From: an uncultured Nitrospira sp.
GTDB taxonomy: Bacteria; Nitrospirota; Nitrospiria; Nitrospirales; Nitrospiraceae
NCBI GenBank assembly: GCA_902500755.1
Contig: CABVRV010000004.1
Coordinates: 1 to 64,000, forward strand
Reading direction: 5' to 3'
DNA: 64,000 nucleotides
The notes beneath the pieces were generated by a model. It was not told the origin of the DNA. It saw nothing but the letters and a program-made list of their open reading frames with translations, and ran no database searches. Shown here one piece after another: positions 62,047 to 64,000 of the stretch. Every line of letters begins with the position of its first letter. Position 1 is the first letter of the stretch. A program made the position numbers and the translations under genes.

Positions 62047-63032
62047 TCGTCATGAAACGAATGAGCGTCTGGCTGGCTATTGCAGGCGTGGGGCTCGCAG
62101 CATGGGTGCTCATGGGTGCAAACCAGAAAGACCCGATGCCTCAGCCGATCTCGGAACCGCCCAGGTCACCTTACCCGCATACCGTCGCGGCCTCCGGCCT
62201 CATCGAGGCCGTAAATGAAAATGTCCGCATCGCTCCCCCGGTCGCCGGGTTGATTACCAAGGTGTTTGTGAAAGTCGGCGACCAAGTCACAGAACAGGCT
62301 CCGTTGTTCCAGCTGGATGATCGAGAACTGCGCGCACAGCTCCTGACCCGTGAAGCCGCCATTCCTCCACTCCAAGCACAGATCGAAGAGCAGAAATATA
62401 AAGTCGGCGACCTCGAAACCCAATTACAACGTCTCCGATCGGTGCACGATGAGCGAGCCGTGAGCGAAGATGATCTCAAGCGCACCTGGTACGCGCTTGA
62501 GATGGCCAAGCGAGGTGCTCAGCGTGTTCAGGCCACCCTCAAGCAGGCCATGGCTCAACGTGATGAAGTCATGATTCTGCTGGATCGACTGACTGTCCGT
62601 GCTCCACGACGGGGGACGATATTACAAGTGAATTTTCGAGCTGGAGAATATGCCACGTTGGGATCGACTGAACCGTTGATGTTGTTGGGCGAGACTGAGC
62701 AGCTGCAGGTCCGTGCCGACATCGACGAAGTCAACGCCCCACTCGTCGTTCCGCAAGCTGGGGGGACGGCCTCTATCAGATCTCTGGCCGACCATACAAT
62801 TCCTCTCACCTTCGTGCGGATCGAGCCCTATGTGATCCCTAAAAAATCGCTCACGGGTGAGAACGCTGAACGAGTCGACACACGGGTGCTGCAAGTCATC
62901 TATCGATTTGAACGGCCGCCCTTTCCAGTCTATGCCGGGCAACAGGTCGACGTGTTCATTGAACGGCATCCCTCCCCCACATCCGGCGAGACACAACCGT
63001 CTCCAGTGGTCCCCACGGAGCAGCCATCGTGA
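62043..63032 (+). CDS. HlyD-family membrane fusion protein (DevB-like adaptor)
   Basis: The product is 329 aa. An N-terminal membrane anchor (VWLAIAGVGLAAWVLMGANQ) is followed by a lipoyl-like barrel half (VAGLITKVFVKVGDQVTEQA), a coiled-coil hairpin (about 100-180) and the second lipoyl half (TVRAPRRGTILQVNFRAGE). A beta-barrel region follows. It connects the inner-membrane ABC complex with the outer-membrane factor encoded next, with which it overlaps (GTGA). Confidence 0.9.
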   Translation: MIVMKRMSVWLAIAGVGLAAWVLMGANQKDPMPQPISEPPRSPYPHTVAASGLIEAVNENVRIAPPVAGLITKVFVKVGDQVTEQAPLFQLDDRELRAQLLTREAAIPPLQAQIEEQKYKVGDLETQLQRLRSVHDERAVSEDDLKRTWYALEMAKRGAQRVQATLKQAMAQRDEVMILLDRLTVRAPRRGTILQVNFRAGEYATLGSTEPLMLLGETEQLQVRADIDEVNAPLVVPQAGGTASIRSLADHTIPLTFVRIEPYVIPKKSLTGENAERVDTRVLQVIYRFERPPFPVYAGQQVDVFIERHPSPTSGETQPSPVVPTEQPS

Positions 63033-64000
63033 GCCGCACCACAACCAGCATGGGAACCATCGTTGCGGCGTTACTGTTGTCCGCCTGTGTGCAAGGAAAC
63101 GACTACCAGCGCCCTAAGACGGAGGCACCGGGTAGCTGGTCTCAAGTCGCGCCCATTCCTGACACGGTCTCAACCACGCATCAGCCGGAGGCTACCTGGT
63201 GGAAGACGTTTCAGAATGACGAACTCTCAGAGTTGATCGAACGGGCATTGCACGACAATCACGACGTGAAACGAGCGGTCGCTCGAATTCTGGAGGGCCG
63301 CGCCTCTGTGATGTCTGCAACAGCCGGTCTCTTTCCGCAAGTCAACCTCTCCAGCTCCTACACGAACATCGCGGTATCCAAGAACACCTTGGCAGGGTTG
63401 GGATTGGCGACCGGCCAGAGGCCGGGCCCCTCGGTTTTCGCCACGCCGGGAACCACGTTCGACCTCTGGAACGGTGTGATGGATCTTCGTTGGGAAATTG
63501 ACTTCTGGGGCCGTATCAGGCGCGGCCGCGAGGCAGCGCAGGCCGAGACCAACGCCATCGAAGAAGACGCGCGCGCCGTAGCCCTCTCACTCATTAGTGA
63601 TGTGGGACAATCGTATTTTCGGATCAGAGAGCTGGATGAGCAGCTTGATATCGCCGGACGCACCCTCGCAGTTCGCCAGGAGTCTCTCGAGATCATCCAG
63701 AAGCGCGCAGCGGTGGGATTGGCCTCAGAACTTGATGTCAAACGGACCGAGGTGCTCGTCACAGAAGCAGCAGGCCTTATCCCGGACCTGACGAGGTTAC
63801 GGACCATAGAATCTCACCACCTTGAAGTATTGGCCGGAATGGTTCCAGGATCGCTCGACTTCGCTCGCAAACCTCTTCGCGCCGTCATTACTCAACCGAA
63901 CATCCCTGTAGGACTACCTTCTCAGCTCCTGGAACGCCGCCCAGATATCCTCCAGGCTGAAGCCACGCTGATCGCATCCAATGCCCGTATCGGACAAGCC
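63029..64000 (+). CDS. Outer-membrane efflux lipoprotein (TolC/NodT family), cut by the window end
   Basis: The reading frame starts at GTG 63029 inside the adaptor stop and stays open for 324 codons to the last base. The signal peptide ends in lipobox LLLSAC, so it is a lipid-anchored outer-membrane factor. The family start motif is WWKTFQNDELSELIERAL, followed by helical-barrel segments such as RWEIDFWGRIRRGREAAQAE and GQSYFRIRELDEQLDIAGRT. LLERRPDILQAEATLIASNA is the second-repeat signature. About 150-180 residues are missing. It completes a tripartite export system. Confidence 0.9.
   Translation, partial: MSRTTTSMGTIVAALLLSACVQGNDYQRPKTEAPGSWSQVAPIPDTVSTTHQPEATWWKTFQNDELSELIERALHDNHDVKRAVARILEGRASVMSATAGLFPQVNLSSSYTNIAVSKNTLAGLGLATGQRPGPSVFATPGTTFDLWNGVMDLRWEIDFWGRIRRGREAAQAETNAIEEDARAVALSLISDVGQSYFRIRELDEQLDIAGRTLAVRQESLEIIQKRAAVGLASELDVKRTEVLVTEAAGLIPDLTRLRTIESHHLEVLAGMVPGSLDFARKPLRAVITQPNIPVGLPSQLLERRPDILQAEATLIASNARIGQA

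Overview
The window is about 64 kb of moderately GC-rich, gene-dense bacterial chromosome with many four-base ATGA/GTGA gene overlaps. No marker gene here fixes the taxonomy. The gene mix (presqualene-diphosphate/squalene genes, large c-di-GMP-type signalling proteins, KimA-like K+ uptake, a TldD/TldE pair, DevBCA/TolC-like export) and the style of the ORFs suggest a Nitrospira-like member of Nitrospirota. That is an inference, not a demonstration. I see no rRNA, tRNA or CRISPR array.

Layout. 1-2.9 kb is an AT-rich accessory patch: a decayed IS3-family transposase, a membrane-anchored transglutaminase-like protein, a gene interrupted at a T10 tract, and mini-ORFs. 2.9-6.6 kb (minus strand) is a five-gene operon of lipoproteins and coiled-coil proteins. 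Its last two genes look like a copper amine oxidase split into an N2/N3-like lipoprotein and a secreted catalytic domain that keeps the candidate Asp base, TPQ tyrosine and copper histidines. 6.8-17.5 kb holds housekeeping and metabolic genes: a methyltransferase, a ProA-like protein with Ser in place of the catalytic Cys, a transporter, threonine aldolase, gnd-zwf, a thioredoxin and an SGNH hydrolase. 17.7-24.5 kb is a signalling stretch: a HEAT-repeat protein and an HD-GYP protein with similar N-terminal regions, a FolB-methyltransferase fusion, a PHP phosphoesterase and a membrane Ser/Thr kinase.

24.5-33.5 kb carries a GLG1-type Cys-rich protein, YjbQ, an SH3-like envelope protein, a HAD-btuF-hpnD-hpnE operon for squalene synthesis, and family-4 uracil-DNA glycosylase. 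33.6-35.6 kb is a small accessory island with a DUF4238 protein and an MntA/HepT toxin-antitoxin whose toxin is frameshifted in a T run. 35.6-39.9 kb encodes a dienelactone hydrolase and the TldE/TldD pair. 40-46.3 kb is the conserved uppS-cdsA-dxr-rseP-proS cluster for isoprenoid, envelope and translation functions. 46.5-51.2 kb holds a GAF-MshEN-PilB-type ATPase, two PilZ proteins and a DEAD-box helicase. A perfect 14-bp inverted repeat covers the ribosome-binding site of the upstream PilZ gene.

51.5-58 kb has kimA overlapping a PKD-domain gene, then a mosaic: mazEF lies between the PKD gene and a diverged partial copy of its end, followed by the remnant of a second copy of a HEXXH peptide-modification-type gene, a DUF2059 protein and the intact HEXXH gene. 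58.2 kb to the end carries an NFACT (RqcH-type) protein, a 500-bp stretch without a convincing gene, and a permease-ATPase-adaptor-outer-membrane-factor export operon cut by the window edge.

Recognisable sigma70-type promoters share TTGACA-like -35 and TAGACT/TAGAAT/TATAAT-like -10 boxes. The strongest candidates for new biology are the split amine oxidase operon, the hairpin at the PilZ start, the FolB-methyltransferase fusion, the Cys-less ProA paralogue and the HEXXH/PKD duplication mosaic.
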